The position numbers and the translations under genes are program-made. The notes under the pieces are model-generated. The model did no database searches, was not told the DNA's origin, and was given only the letters and a program-made list of their open reading frames with translations. Positions 8,741 to 16,906 of a stretch of 57,347 bases of DNA are shown here, in pieces (the first letter of the stretch is position 1; each line of letters starts with the position of its first letter). This DNA comes from Bacteroidota bacterium (GTDB lineage: Bacteria; Bacteroidota; Bacteroidia; Bacteroidales; F082). The DNA is taken from contig JABMPH010000094.1 of the NCBI GenBank assembly GCA_013203805.1, positions 1 through 57,347 on the forward strand, in the 5' to 3' direction.

Positions 8741-8911
8741 ATGAAAAATCAGAAAAGTAATTGTGATTGCGAAACAGCTAGTAAAATAGTATCTAGTAAA
8801 ATAGTATTAAGTTGTTCAGGTGCTGCAGATCTAGGATTAGTTAAGGGAGAAACCGAAGTATCAGAGCATAATATTAATAAGGTTTATAATGTGGCAGCAG
8901 AAATAAATTGA
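8741..8911 (+). pseudogene. truncated DGC-domain zinc-binding protein
   Basis: 56 codons. The Cys-rich leader (NCDCETASK) followed by IVLSCSGAADLGLVKG ... INKVYNVAAEI matches the first half of 'putative zinc-binding protein' (DGC domain) sequences, which are normally at least twice as long and carry the DGC motif in the missing half. The gene ends with TGA inside the start of the next gene. The segment SKIVSSKIVLS comes from a short internal duplication of AGTAAAATAGTAT. DGC proteins usually sit beside exactly this permease/thioredoxin set, so this looks like a remnant rather than a chance ORF. Confidence 0.6.
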
Positions 8912-9378
8912 AAACGTTACGCAAAATACTGATGTTGTCATTATTAATAATACCAATTGTGTTATTGATCATATTAGCTACTCAAAAATCAAATCTCAAT
9001 AATTATTTATCTCAACAAATAAAGTCACAAATTGAGCCTAAAATCATGGAAACTATTGGCAATTCAATTGATTCTCTTTATAATTATGTTGATAATGGTG
9101 ATTTATATGAGTATACATTTCTTGAATTTGGAGCAAAGGGATGTAGCGCATGCAAACGGATGGAGTTAGTTATGGAAGATATTCGAACAGAATACCCCAA
9201 TCAAATTAATGTTGTTTTTTATAACATCTTATTTCCGGCAAACGTAGAAATGATGAAATATTATGGAATTTCATCAATACCAACACAGATATTATTGGAC
9301 AGATCGGGAAAAGAATTCTTTCGACATAGTGGATATTATTCAAAATCAGAACTGTTAAGTCATTTTATTAGCAACTAA
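8908..9378 (+). CDS. membrane-anchored or secreted thioredoxin
   Basis: 156 aa. N-terminal hydrophobic helix (KILMLSLLIIPIVLLIILA) then a thioredoxin domain with active site GAKGCSACKRME and cis-Pro loop GISSIPTQILLDRSGKE. Likely faces the periplasm as a signal-anchored thiol oxidoreductase. The first possible start, TTG at 8908, overlaps the upstream TGA (TTGA), which would give coupling; the in-frame ATG at 8932 still leaves a shorter anchor. Last intact gene of the ArsR-led group. Confidence 0.85.
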   Translation: MKTLRKILMLSLLIIPIVLLIILATQKSNLNNYLSQQIKSQIEPKIMETIGNSIDSLYNYVDNGDLYEYTFLEFGAKGCSACKRMELVMEDIRTEYPNQINVVFYNILFPANVEMMKYYGISSIPTQILLDRSGKEFFRHSGYYSKSELLSHFISN

Positions 9379-9389
9379 TTTTCAGAAAT

Positions 9390-9479
9390 ATGAAAACACT
9401 TTATCTCATATTGATCTCAACTGTTATTATAGTATCCAAAAGTATTAAAATTGAAGTAACATCATATTTCCAAAAATAG
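9390..9479 (+). other. short hydrophobic ORF, possible gene remnant
   Basis: 29-codon ORF starting 11 bp after the thioredoxin (MKTLYLILISTVIIVSKSIK ...). It looks like the N-terminal signal or membrane segment of a lost gene; no family can be assigned. It may equally be a chance ORF. Confidence 0.25.
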
Positions 9480-9483
9480 ATAG

Positions 9484-9886
9484 GTGAAGAAATATATATT
9501 CTTAGTATTCGTATTCTCAGTAGTTGCCAATAACCTGCTGGCCCAATGCTGCTCAGCCGGTAATCCATTTTTATTACAAATATGGAAATCAGTTATTATT
9601 TTCATTTTTAACATCATATAAGCTCGGAAATAGTTTTTCTATCGCAATTGAATTAAGGAATGAAAACCGAGGGAAATCATTAAGGAACAATGATCAAATT
9701 GTTGAATCATCGGGTTTTAACATTGTTTATGCGATACCACACATTAGCTATTCATTTTCCAAGAACTGGTATTTGGCAATAAACACCGACCTCCCTGTTT
9801 ACAAATACTATAATGGAATTCAAATGTCGAATACTTTCTCGGTTTCAATGCGACTATCTTATAAAATTAATCTTAGCAAGAAATAA
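9484..9886 (+). pseudogene. broken outer-membrane protein (CCSAGNP type)
   Basis: A GTG start at 9484 gives a signal peptide and the sequence LLAQCCSAGNPF, the typical mature N-terminus of a Bacteroidota outer-membrane 'transporter'-type protein found beside thioredoxins. The frame then closes, while a second frame carries the rest from about 9570: YYKYGNQLLFSFLTSYKLGN ... NWYLAINTDLPVYKYYNG ... MRLSYKINLSKK, clearly amphipathic beta-strands. The two parts need a frame change, and ~100 or more residues of the barrel seem to be missing (family lengths recalled, not checked). I read this as a gene decayed by an internal deletion. Confidence 0.6.
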
Positions 9887-9936
9887 TGGCACTAATGAGT
9901 ATACCCAAGAGATTATTAACGTTGGTATGTTTTCAA

Positions 9937-10323
9937 TTAATTGCATGATAAACAATAACCTCGATGAACACAAATTACGCCACCGCAATTATTACATGCC
10001 CACTTTTCTTCTTCCTTTGAAATAAATTTTCCCAAACCAAATTCCTTGATAAACTCCAGATTGTCGATCATACTCATATTGTACTTCGTCCTGTATCGTT
10101 TATCTAGTTGCTTAAGTCTTCTGCAAGGATACTTTGGACATTCGTAGCACATACCTGATTTCGATTTGGCAATGTGTTCACAATTCTTAATACTACAGGC
10201 AATGCAGTGCCTTGGTTTATTATTGTCATCCAGCAGGCAACCTTTGCACACATTTTTGTCACGTAAGTGAGCTAAACATAACTCACAATTCATTCCACAA
10301 GGGGCAATCATTGCCGGGTTCAT
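9937..10323 (-). CDS. DUF3795 Cys-rich protein
   Basis: 128 aa. Four groups of cysteines: APCGMNCELC, KNVCKGC, HCIACSIKNCEH, MCYECPKYPC, plus a C-terminal CNNCGG ... HRGYCLSC. This is the DUF3795 pattern, presumed to bind Zn or Fe-S clusters; no function has been established. The C-terminal extra CxxC pair is complete. It is followed in the opposite direction by the OMP remnant and preceded by rlmF with 15 bp between, so both could share a transcript. Confidence 0.85.
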   Translation of the reverse strand: MNPAMIAPCGMNCELCLAHLRDKNVCKGCLLDDNNKPRHCIACSIKNCEHIAKSKSGMCYECPKYPCRRLKQLDKRYRTKYNMSMIDNLEFIKEFGLGKFISKEEEKWACNNCGGVICVHRGYCLSCN

Positions 10324-10338
10324 AGTTAAACGTGTTTT

Positions 10339-11346
10339 CTATTCTTTATTTTTCCATCTTGATTTAATCCAATCTTGCTGTTGCTCTTTATTCATAAATG
10401 TCCAGGCAACAACCCTGCTGGTTTTATTCCCCTGCCCCATGGGCAATGTTACAACTTCAGCAGCATTTTCATTTTTTAGAGCTTTGAGGGCATTCTTCAA
10501 AGTTGTTTGTTTTGAAATAAGTGTTGAAAACCAATAACAATGGGATGAAAACTTCCTGCTTTCACGAATCATGTTCAATACAAATTTCTGTTCACCCCCC
10601 TTACACCACAACTCATTATTTTGGCCTCCGAAATTCAAAATAGGAACGGTTTCTTTGTTAAGATTGAGATTGTTTAACTTACGTGTTGTTGCCGATTTGG
10701 CTTCTTCAGCAGAGACATGAAACGGAGGATTACAAATTGTTAAATCAAATTTCTCTTCTTCACCTATTAAACCAAAGAAAATATCATTTGGATCTTACTG
10801 ATATCTTAGTTCTACATTATTGCTAAGTGTTGGATTTGAATCAACTATTTTTTGAGCCGAATCGAGCGATACAGCATCAATATCTGATCCAATAAATGAC
10901 CAGCCATATTCGTGGTTACCAATAATCGGGTAAACACAATTTGCTCCTACTCCAATATCTAAACACTTAATATTTTTACCCGTTGGAATCTTTCCAAAAT
11001 TATGTTGTGCAAGTAGTTCAGCTATATGATGGATATAATCGGCCCTTCCGGGGATGGGTGGACAGAGATAACCATCAGGAATATCCCAGCTAATAATTCC
11101 ATAATAATGCTTAAGTAAAGCTTTATTTAGGGCCAAAACAGCTTTAGGATCTGAGAAATCAATTGATTCATCACCATATCTATTTGGTTTAACGTGTTGA
11201 GCTAAATCAGGCGAACTGCTGATAAGCTGATTAAAGTTGTAGCGTTCACGGTGTTTGTTTCGTGGATGAAGCCTTGATTTAATTAGTTGTTTCTTTCTTT
11301 CAGAAGGTTCAGTTTTAGCAAAGTCTTTATCAGTAGTTTTACTCAT
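10339..11346 (-). pseudogene. rlmF: 23S rRNA (adenine-1618-N6)-methyltransferase, interrupted
   Basis: The two halves form one continuous reading frame split only by TAA at 10797-10795. The N-terminal part (from ATG at 11346, 183 codons) has [13 protein letters not shown], the SAM-binding [16 protein letters not shown] and [11 protein letters not shown]; the part after the stop has the catalytic NPPFH motif (TICNPPFHVS), FGGQNNELWCKGGE and the terminal RVVAWTFMNKEQQ. Read through, it would be 335 aa, close to known RlmF. The stop falls where E. coli RlmF has Lys after LRRQ, so one A-to-T change (AAA to TAA) would explain it. As written the product lacks its catalytic motif and should be inactive. 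A TTG 21 bp upstream is less likely to be the start. Confidence 0.85.
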
Positions 11347-11541
11347 TAATAGTATATTTGATTTCAATAAAGTGGTACTTTAGTTGTAATTATTAGCATC
11401 AGTAAAAGTAATATTAATGTGCCTTAACGATTTTATTATTTGTCAGAATATTTCAACTACTTATATTTATGATATTAATTGCATCTTTTCATAAAAAAAA
11501 GCTCAAAATCAATTGTCAATCAAAAAAATGTATATAATTTA

Positions 11542-11568
11542 GCCGACTCAAATACTAATATAGTCGAC
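11542..11568. promoter_or_regulatory. TetR operator, copy 1 (autoregulatory)
   Basis: A 27-bp site ending immediately before the tetR ATG at 11569. It has the inverted halves GCCGACT and AGTCGAC (6 of 7 bases complementary). The blocks CCGACT, AATACT, ATAT and GTC recur with the same spacing at 12171-12197, upstream of the next gene. Confidence 0.6.
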
Positions 11569-12153
11569 ATGTATCAAAAGGAGGAAATTATAAAGGAAGA
11601 AATTATACTTCAAGCTCAAAAGTTATTCAAGCAATTTGGATTAAAGAAAACAACTATGGATGAAATTGCTGTTGCTTGTGGTAAAGGAAAAAGTACTTTA
11701 TATTATTACTTTAAAAGCAAAGAGGAAGTTTTTGATGCGGTTATTAGTAAAGAGTTGACAAGCCTCAGAAAAGTCGTTAATCAAGAGGTTGTTAAACAAA
11801 ATAAATTAAAAGATAAACTTCAAGCATATTTTATAACTTTTCATCAGGAAACCATCCATAAAATAAATTTATACCGAATACTAAAACAGGAAATTAAGGT
11901 TCAACTAGCGAGTCAAAGTCGATTTAATAATATACTTGAGTTTGAAACTAATTATGTTAATGCATTAATTGATAATGGTATAGATAATGGTGAATTAACA
12001 GGGATCGAAAAAGATAATTCAAACTGGTTTTCTGAACTATTGGTTATTGCCTTCTTGGGTATTGTTAAGCATTCGGTATCGAAGGATGATGAATTTGATT
12101 CGAATGAATTATTCAAAGTAGCTGAAGTTTTCATTTCCAGATTAATAATATAA
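11569..12153 (+). CDS. TetR family transcriptional regulator
   Basis: 194 aa from the ATG at 11569. N-terminal TetR HTH: ILQAQKLFKQFGLKKTTMDEIA ... GKGKSTLYYYFKSKEEVFDAVI, followed by an all-helical ligand domain of ~140 residues with no family-specific signature. I prefer this start because an upstream in-frame extension to 11479 would overrun the likely operator and adds 30 residues not seen in TetR proteins. The same operator-like sequence lies before the downstream OMP gene, so it probably represses itself and that gene. Confidence 0.88.
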   Translation: MYQKEEIIKEEIILQAQKLFKQFGLKKTTMDEIAVACGKGKSTLYYYFKSKEEVFDAVISKELTSLRKVVNQEVVKQNKLKDKLQAYFITFHQETIHKINLYRILKQEIKVQLASQSRFNNILEFETNYVNALIDNGIDNGELTGIEKDNSNWFSELLVIAFLGIVKHSVSKDDEFDSNELFKVAEVFISRLII

Positions 12154-12170
12154 TATTTTTTTATCACAAA

Positions 12171-12197
12171 ACCGACTATAATACTTATATGGTCTAA
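12171..12197. promoter_or_regulatory. TetR operator, copy 2 (before OMP gene)
   Basis: Begins ACCGACTATAATACT and continues TATATGGTC; it shares the blocks CCGACT, AATACT, ATAT and GTC at identical spacing with the site abutting tetR. It lies 45 bp upstream of the OMP start codon, where a promoter would be. Symmetry is weaker than in copy 1. Confidence 0.55.
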
Positions 12198-12241
12198 TAG
12201 TATTTGTAAACAAATTAGTTAGTAATTCAAATTAAAAAATC

Positions 12242-12778
12242 ATGAAATCATTAAAAATTAAAACATTAGTAATCGCAGTATCATTATTGATCAGCGTAAG
12301 TAGTACTGCACAAGATTTCCATTACGGACTTAAAGCTGGTTCAAACTTTGCCGTACAGTCGGGAATTGCAAATTATTTTGACAACAACAACATCCGAACA
12401 GGATTAAGTGTTGGAGCATTTGGAAACTATAGTGTAAACAATTGGTTATCTCTGCAAACGGAAATTAGTTATGATCAAAAAGGTGGTAAATCAGATGATT
12501 ACACAAATAGGTTTGATTACATTACCGTTCCGGTTTTAGCCAAATTTTCGTTGGGGAAAAGTGATAGAACATCACTTAATTTCAATTTAAATGTAGGTCA
12601 TTATGCTGGATTTTTACTTAATGCAGAAAGCGAGATTGAAGGAGTAACCACGGATGTGAAAGACAATTCTGAAAATCTTGAATTCGGAGCAATGGCAGGT
12701 TTTGGCATCAGTTACCCTGTTGCAAAAAATAACACTGTACTTGATTTAAGAATAGGTTATTTTACATTTCAATTGTAA
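12242..12778 (+). CDS. PorT-like outer-membrane beta-barrel protein
   Basis: 178 aa with a signal peptide (LVIAVSLLISVSSTAQ) and the opening strand FHYGLKAGSNFAVQSG typical of the outer membrane beta-barrel family related to PorT (OMP_b-brl_2). Strands alternate visibly (GLSVGAFGNYSVNNWLSLQTEISYDQKGG, FDYITVPVLAKFSLG, LEFGAMAGFGISYPV). The protein stops at GYFTFQL without the usual final strand ending in an aromatic residue, so it may have lost its last one or two strands. Preceded by a copy of the operator found before tetR, hence probably TetR-controlled. Confidence 0.8.
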   Translation: MKSLKIKTLVIAVSLLISVSSTAQDFHYGLKAGSNFAVQSGIANYFDNNNIRTGLSVGAFGNYSVNNWLSLQTEISYDQKGGKSDDYTNRFDYITVPVLAKFSLGKSDRTSLNFNLNVGHYAGFLLNAESEIEGVTTDVKDNSENLEFGAMAGFGISYPVAKNNTVLDLRIGYFTFQL

Positions 12779-12785
12779 AATTAAA

Positions 12786-13835
12786 CTATTCCTCATTTTC
12801 ATAATATATTTTGTAGAATTTTCTACCGTCGCTTTCTTTACCTCGTTCAATTAACTGCTTATCGCCATGGATATAAACATGGAAATTTTTGTCAAGCTTC
12901 AATACACTTTTAAATCCTCGGGCTTGTTTTTTTACCGCTTGATTGGATATTTGGAAATTATCACTTAATTCCAAATTGTTTTCCTCTCTGAATGAATCCT
13001 CAAATACTTTAAATGAGTTAATTACATTGGAATCCTGAAACACATTCTGTTCAAACTCTTCTTTAATGTATGATTCATTATTCTTGAAATAATCCATTGT
13101 ACGATTCAACAGATCTATTTTTTCTGTTTTGCCAACATCGAATTCCACTGGTAATTTTTTTGTAACGAAATCTTTGGCGATTTTCATAATATCCTTGGTA
13201 TTGTTATACTCATCGTTACAAGGTGTTAGCTGTAGAAAACCATCCACCCAGTATTGTGCTTCACCGGATTTATTAGTATTATCGATAACCAAAACTTTAT
13301 ACCCCTCTTCCCTATCAGCATTAAATACTAAACATGCTTTGTCGATGCCTTTTAACTCAAAACCAAATTCATGCTCAATATTATAATTGTTAGTGTTCTC
13401 ATGCATTTTTAGAAAGGGCACATTGCTTTCCGATTTAAAAAATCCAATGGCATCAACGCTATCATTATCGAAGTAAACATTCGAGAAATAAACAACGTTT
13501 AATTCACCTGCTTTAATTTTTGGATGATCAGAATACTCATACAGAAGCTTAGCAATATTATGTGATTCGGGAATGAAAATATCAGTATTGAAAAACATTT
13601 TTCTTACAATCGTATAGACTTCATTCATTTCAAGGTCAACTGTATGTTTGAACTGATGAAAATCGATTGGTTTGAATTGCTGCAAAAAATACTTAAGAAC
13701 AAAACCAAGTGTTTGTTCATTTTTTAATGTGCTTAATTCATGGGAAAAAGTAATATTCTCATCTTTATTCTTATTTCCGATACGATGTGTAATTAACTTC
13801 TCAATTTTAACTTCTGTAAGGTCGAGTTGTGCCAT
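12786..13835 (-). CDS. nucleoid-associated protein (NdpA-like)
   Basis: 349 aa from the ATG at 13835 (MAQLDLTEVKIEKLITHRIGNK). It matches the NdpA/YejK nucleoid-associated family in its Bacteroidota form: LITHRIGNKNKDE near the start, AKLLYEYSDHPKIKAGEL, the central LVFNADREEGYKVLVIDNT and YWVDGFLQL, and the C-terminal VLKLDKNFHVYIHGDKQLIERG. Family members bind DNA in the nucleoid; the precise role here is unknown. An upstream TTG-type extension of 14 residues is basic and unlike the family, so I left it out. Ends 7 bp from the OMP gene on the other strand. Confidence 0.82.
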   Translation of the reverse strand: MAQLDLTEVKIEKLITHRIGNKNKDENITFSHELSTLKNEQTLGFVLKYFLQQFKPIDFHQFKHTVDLEMNEVYTIVRKMFFNTDIFIPESHNIAKLLYEYSDHPKIKAGELNVVYFSNVYFDNDSVDAIGFFKSESNVPFLKMHENTNNYNIEHEFGFELKGIDKACLVFNADREEGYKVLVIDNTNKSGEAQYWVDGFLQLTPCNDEYNNTKDIMKIAKDFVTKKLPVEFDVGKTEKIDLLNRTMDYFKNNESYIKEEFEQNVFQDSNVINSFKVFEDSFREENNLELSDNFQISNQAVKKQARGFKSVLKLDKNFHVYIHGDKQLIERGKESDGRKFYKIYYENEE

Positions 13836-13858
13836 TATAAGTATTTTTTTTGCGGTCG

Positions 13859-13866
13859 CAAATCTA
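13859..13866 (-). promoter_or_regulatory. -7 box of the NdpA-like gene
   Basis: TAGATTTG on the minus strand fits TAnnTTTG and lies 23 bp before the ATG at 13835, which also supports that start over the longer reading. No convincing -33 box. Confidence 0.4.
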
Positions 13867-14028
13867 CAAAATAACACTTGCTTATGATCGTAACTTAAGC
13901 ATCAGGATAAAGAAACTTTTAACGGTTGAAAGATTAATCATTTGCATATCATGTAATAGCATCTTTGTTTATTTGCGATAAAGTGAATACCATATTGAAT
14001 TCACTTAAATAGCTATATAAATGGCTTT

Positions 14029-14283
14029 TTACCACAAGGTTACACGAAGAGTGAGACCAATAACGTTTTAAGAATACCAATCATAAACACATTTTCATTG
14101 AAAACAATCTCTTGCTAGTATAAAACTTTAGGATCAACCAATATTTCTGAGCATTTCAAATTTAATTATTACTAGTAAGCAAATACCACTGAGTAAAAAT
14201 ACGTATATGCCCCACAAATATTGCTTAATCCAAACTTTGTGTACCTTCGTGCTACCCTTTGTGCGCCTTCGTGGTAATACTTT
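14029..14283. repeat. CACAAAG inverted-repeat intergenic element, copy 2
   Basis: Left arm from 14029 (TTACCACAAGGTTACACGAAG) and right arm 14234-14281 (CTTTGTGTACCTTCGTGC ... CCTTCGTGGTAA) are imperfect complements separated by ~175 bp of AT-rich DNA. It is the main content of the ~530-bp gap between the NdpA-like gene and the carboxypeptidase-regulatory-domain gene and matches the element at 7151-7250 in motif and ends. No ORF of note inside. Confidence 0.6.
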
Positions 14284-14368
14284 TAAAACAAAAAATTAAA
14301 CTACGTCAAGATGGCAATCAATTGAAAGACAACCCATAAAATTAGTTGAGCACGCCATATATAGCCAT

Positions 14369-15904
14369 CTAATGAGAAAAATCAACTACTTGTTTTTTAT
14401 ACTCTTTCATTTGATGAGTGGGTTCAATTATTGAGAATCCCTTCCATAGATTATCATCAAATTGATCAACATATATTATATCCATAAATTTGTCTTGTTC
14501 AAAACTGATGAATCGTTCATGTGGAATTTCCTCTTCGTCAAGAATCAACATTTCTATGGATGATTCTGAAATCAGAGCCATATCAACTCCAACTTTTATC
14601 TCATTTAGTTTTTTATCAAAGAGGAATCTTTCTCTTTTCTTTAGCAAAGCAATATCCCTGTCAATAGTTGCATATGATCCTGCCTTTTTTGAAAAATACT
14701 TCAATCTATACTTATCATCCTTCTTCTCAAAATATATTGATCCGCTAAATGTATTTTCTGTATATCCAATTCCAAGAAGTTGGAAATCTCTTCCCGTCTT
14801 TCCTTCGGCATAATTGTAGTCCGCTCGAATCAAGGCAAAGGTTTCTCTTGAAATATACATCCTACCAACAAATTCGCCACCATTCTTAGGTACAAAATCA
14901 ATAATATAAACATCCTCGCCATTTACACGTGTTCCGCCAGCCAATGTATAATTATATCTGCCAGTATTGTATAAAAATTCCCACTCTCTTTTATCATTCA
15001 ACAAACTATACTTGAGCTGATATGCAACCCTCATTTGAAAATACTTCAGTTTCCGTTGATTTTCATTTATGGTGTCTTTTACAGATTTCGTTACTGTATC
15101 ACTCTTGGTATTTTCATCATCCATATCAATTTTCTGACTAAAAATACCACTCTTAACTTTCCAATATTCGTTTTCTTCAACACTTGTAAAAACATCCTTA
15201 AATATTGTTTCCAACTGTTCAAGTTCAGCAATATCCTTTTCCTTGAGGGAGACAGTTCTAATTGGCTCAATCTTCATTTTTATGGAATCTTCTTCATTTT
15301 TTGATGAATAAACATTTCCCAAGAAATCAGTATAAGAAGTTGAGTGTCGTGGAATGCTTCTTTCAACTAATTCAACCAAATCCCTATCCAAATCCGAGAT
15401 CGTACTTTTTTTATATTTGAGTATTATTTTATCAATATCTGAGATATCCCGTTGACGAATAAATATTTGTTTCCTCGAATTAGTTTTGACGTAATTCGAA
15501 TCTTTATATTTAATAACATTTTTCACAATTGTTAAGGGATTTGGGGGACTTCCAAAGATCAAAGTTTCATTCAAATTGAAAATTTCCTCTTTAAGATAAA
15601 ATATGGTGGATGAATCAATTGTATTTAATTGAACACACTTCGTTGTGTAACCTATATATTGAAAACAAAGAGTGTCATTGATGTCAAGATCTGTGATGTG
15701 AATTGAGAAGTACCCTTTTTCGTTGCTCACAGTGCCAATATTCGTATTCTTAATATGGATATTAGCGTAAGGAAGCGGCATTTGAGTATCCGTATCAAGC
15801 AGCACTCCTCTTATGGTTTTCATCGAATCTACAATTGATTGTGAATTACCTTGCAGAAAGGATAATAACGTGATAAGAATGGATAATAAATACACTCGTC
15901 TCAT
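14369..15904 (-). CDS. carboxypeptidase-like regulatory domain protein
   Basis: 511 aa from ATG at 15904, with a signal peptide (VYLLSILITLLSFLQGNSQ). Residues ~27-115 are a CarboxypepD_reg-like (CNA-B-like) domain: GVLLDTDTQMPLPYANIHIKNTNIGTVSNEKGYFSI ... FQYIGYTTKCVQL. The remaining ~390 residues form a mostly beta region (YTLAGGTRVNGEDVYIIDFVPKNGGEFVGRMYISRETFALIRADYNYAEGKTG) seen in Bacteroidota periplasmic or outer-membrane-associated proteins with this N-terminus. No TonB-receptor barrel is present, so it is not a SusC. Function unknown. An in-frame GTG at 15928 adds only eight residues before the signal peptide. Confidence 0.8.
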   Translation of the reverse strand: MRRVYLLSILITLLSFLQGNSQSIVDSMKTIRGVLLDTDTQMPLPYANIHIKNTNIGTVSNEKGYFSIHITDLDINDTLCFQYIGYTTKCVQLNTIDSSTIFYLKEEIFNLNETLIFGSPPNPLTIVKNVIKYKDSNYVKTNSRKQIFIRQRDISDIDKIILKYKKSTISDLDRDLVELVERSIPRHSTSYTDFLGNVYSSKNEEDSIKMKIEPIRTVSLKEKDIAELEQLETIFKDVFTSVEENEYWKVKSGIFSQKIDMDDENTKSDTVTKSVKDTINENQRKLKYFQMRVAYQLKYSLLNDKREWEFLYNTGRYNYTLAGGTRVNGEDVYIIDFVPKNGGEFVGRMYISRETFALIRADYNYAEGKTGRDFQLLGIGYTENTFSGSIYFEKKDDKYRLKYFSKKAGSYATIDRDIALLKKRERFLFDKKLNEIKVGVDMALISESSIEMLILDEEEIPHERFISFEQDKFMDIIYVDQFDDNLWKGFSIIEPTHQMKEYKKQVVDFSH

Positions 15905-15928
15905 ATTTAATGTTTTATCAATAGACAC

Positions 15929-16269
15929 AACTGGTGTGTAGTATTGGGATGTTGTATTTTAATTTATAACGAGCACGACTAATGTAAAGTTACATTTTGC
16001 ATGCATTTTTATACCAAGATGTTTCAAGTTGAAATAATGTCAAATATCCCTCTTATTGAGAAGTAATTACTCAATTTTTAATTTTTTTTAAGAAAAATAT
16101 TTACCATTAGCGTTACTTTATTAACTCAACAAACATATTTGGTTGTATAATATTTAATTTGATCTATTTGTTGTTTTACAGACTATAATTATTGATTAAC
16201 AATAAATAATACTTGTTTATTAATAATATTTGTTTTTACTTTGCAAAAAAAATAATAAAACTAAATATT
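15929..16269. other. intergenic region with divergent promoters
   Basis: AT-rich gap between two divergently transcribed genes. It must hold both promoters. On the + strand a TTTTTACTTTGC at about 16234-16245 is a near match to a -7 box ahead of the DUF2975 gene. No ORF, hairpin or repeat that I trust. Confidence 0.3.
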
Positions 16270-16902
16270 ATGGAGAAGTTAAAAAAACCCCTAAGCATTA
16301 AAGTAATTTATTGGATTACAGTTGTTACTTTTTGGATTTATGTAGCAGGTACTATTTTTGTATTATTTGTAGTTGGCGCATTGTTATTTTTTGATTTAAA
16401 TGATCTACAATTGCATGTGGGCATTCCTGTTAGTATTAATGTGATTGAAAAAGGGACACTGGATCTAAACATCCTAAGTAATATAACAAGTGTTGAACTT
16501 ACGGGAATGACTGGAAAAGTTCACTTTATTGATACTCCACCAGAAGTTGGGAGAGTATATGCTCTTTTCATTTTTTCAATTATGTTATTATTCCTATACA
16601 TATTCCTAACATTTAAGCGATTCATAACCAATGTTTACAATGGAATGCATTTTGACATGAAGAATATTTCACTTTTAAAAAGGATATCATATACTCTTGT
16701 TGTAATATGGGTATTCTCAGTTTTCTATGCATATTTCCAATATTACTTCTTAGTAATAAATATGAATTTCAATACAGTTGAATTCACAAGTGATGTTCAA
16801 ACATCCCCTGAGAATCTATTGGTTGCTTTATTTATCTGGGTATTGTCACATATTTTCATGAAAGGTTGTGAGTTACAGGAAGAAAACCAGTTAACAGTAT
16901 AA
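16270..16902 (+). CDS. DUF2975 membrane protein
   Basis: 210 aa from the ATG at 16270. Four hydrophobic segments: ~12-44, ~98-118, ~142-168 and ~188-205, with NVYNGMHFDMKNISLLKRISYTLVV between the second and third, which is the DUF2975 signature. These proteins are nearly always followed by a small HTH regulator, as here (4 bp gap), and are thought to sense envelope state or sequester the regulator (inference). Starting at 16213 would add 19 residues (INNICFYFAKKII) that overlap the probable promoter, so the later ATG is preferred. Confidence 0.82.
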   Translation: MEKLKKPLSIKVIYWITVVTFWIYVAGTIFVLFVVGALLFFDLNDLQLHVGIPVSINVIEKGTLDLNILSNITSVELTGMTGKVHFIDTPPEVGRVYALFIFSIMLLFLYIFLTFKRFITNVYNGMHFDMKNISLLKRISYTLVVIWVFSVFYAYFQYYFLVINMNFNTVEFTSDVQTSPENLLVALFIWVLSHIFMKGCELQEENQLTV

Positions 16903-16906
16903 TATC

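Noticed and set aside
9813-10025. 70-codon plus-strand ORF crossing the OMP remnant and the DUF3795 gene end
   Set aside because: It overlaps two better-supported features in other frames and shows no family signal.
14369-15904. Possible SusC/TonB-dependent receptor
   Set aside because: The N-terminal carboxypeptidase-regulatory domain fits, but plug domain and barrel are absent, and there is no SusD partner.
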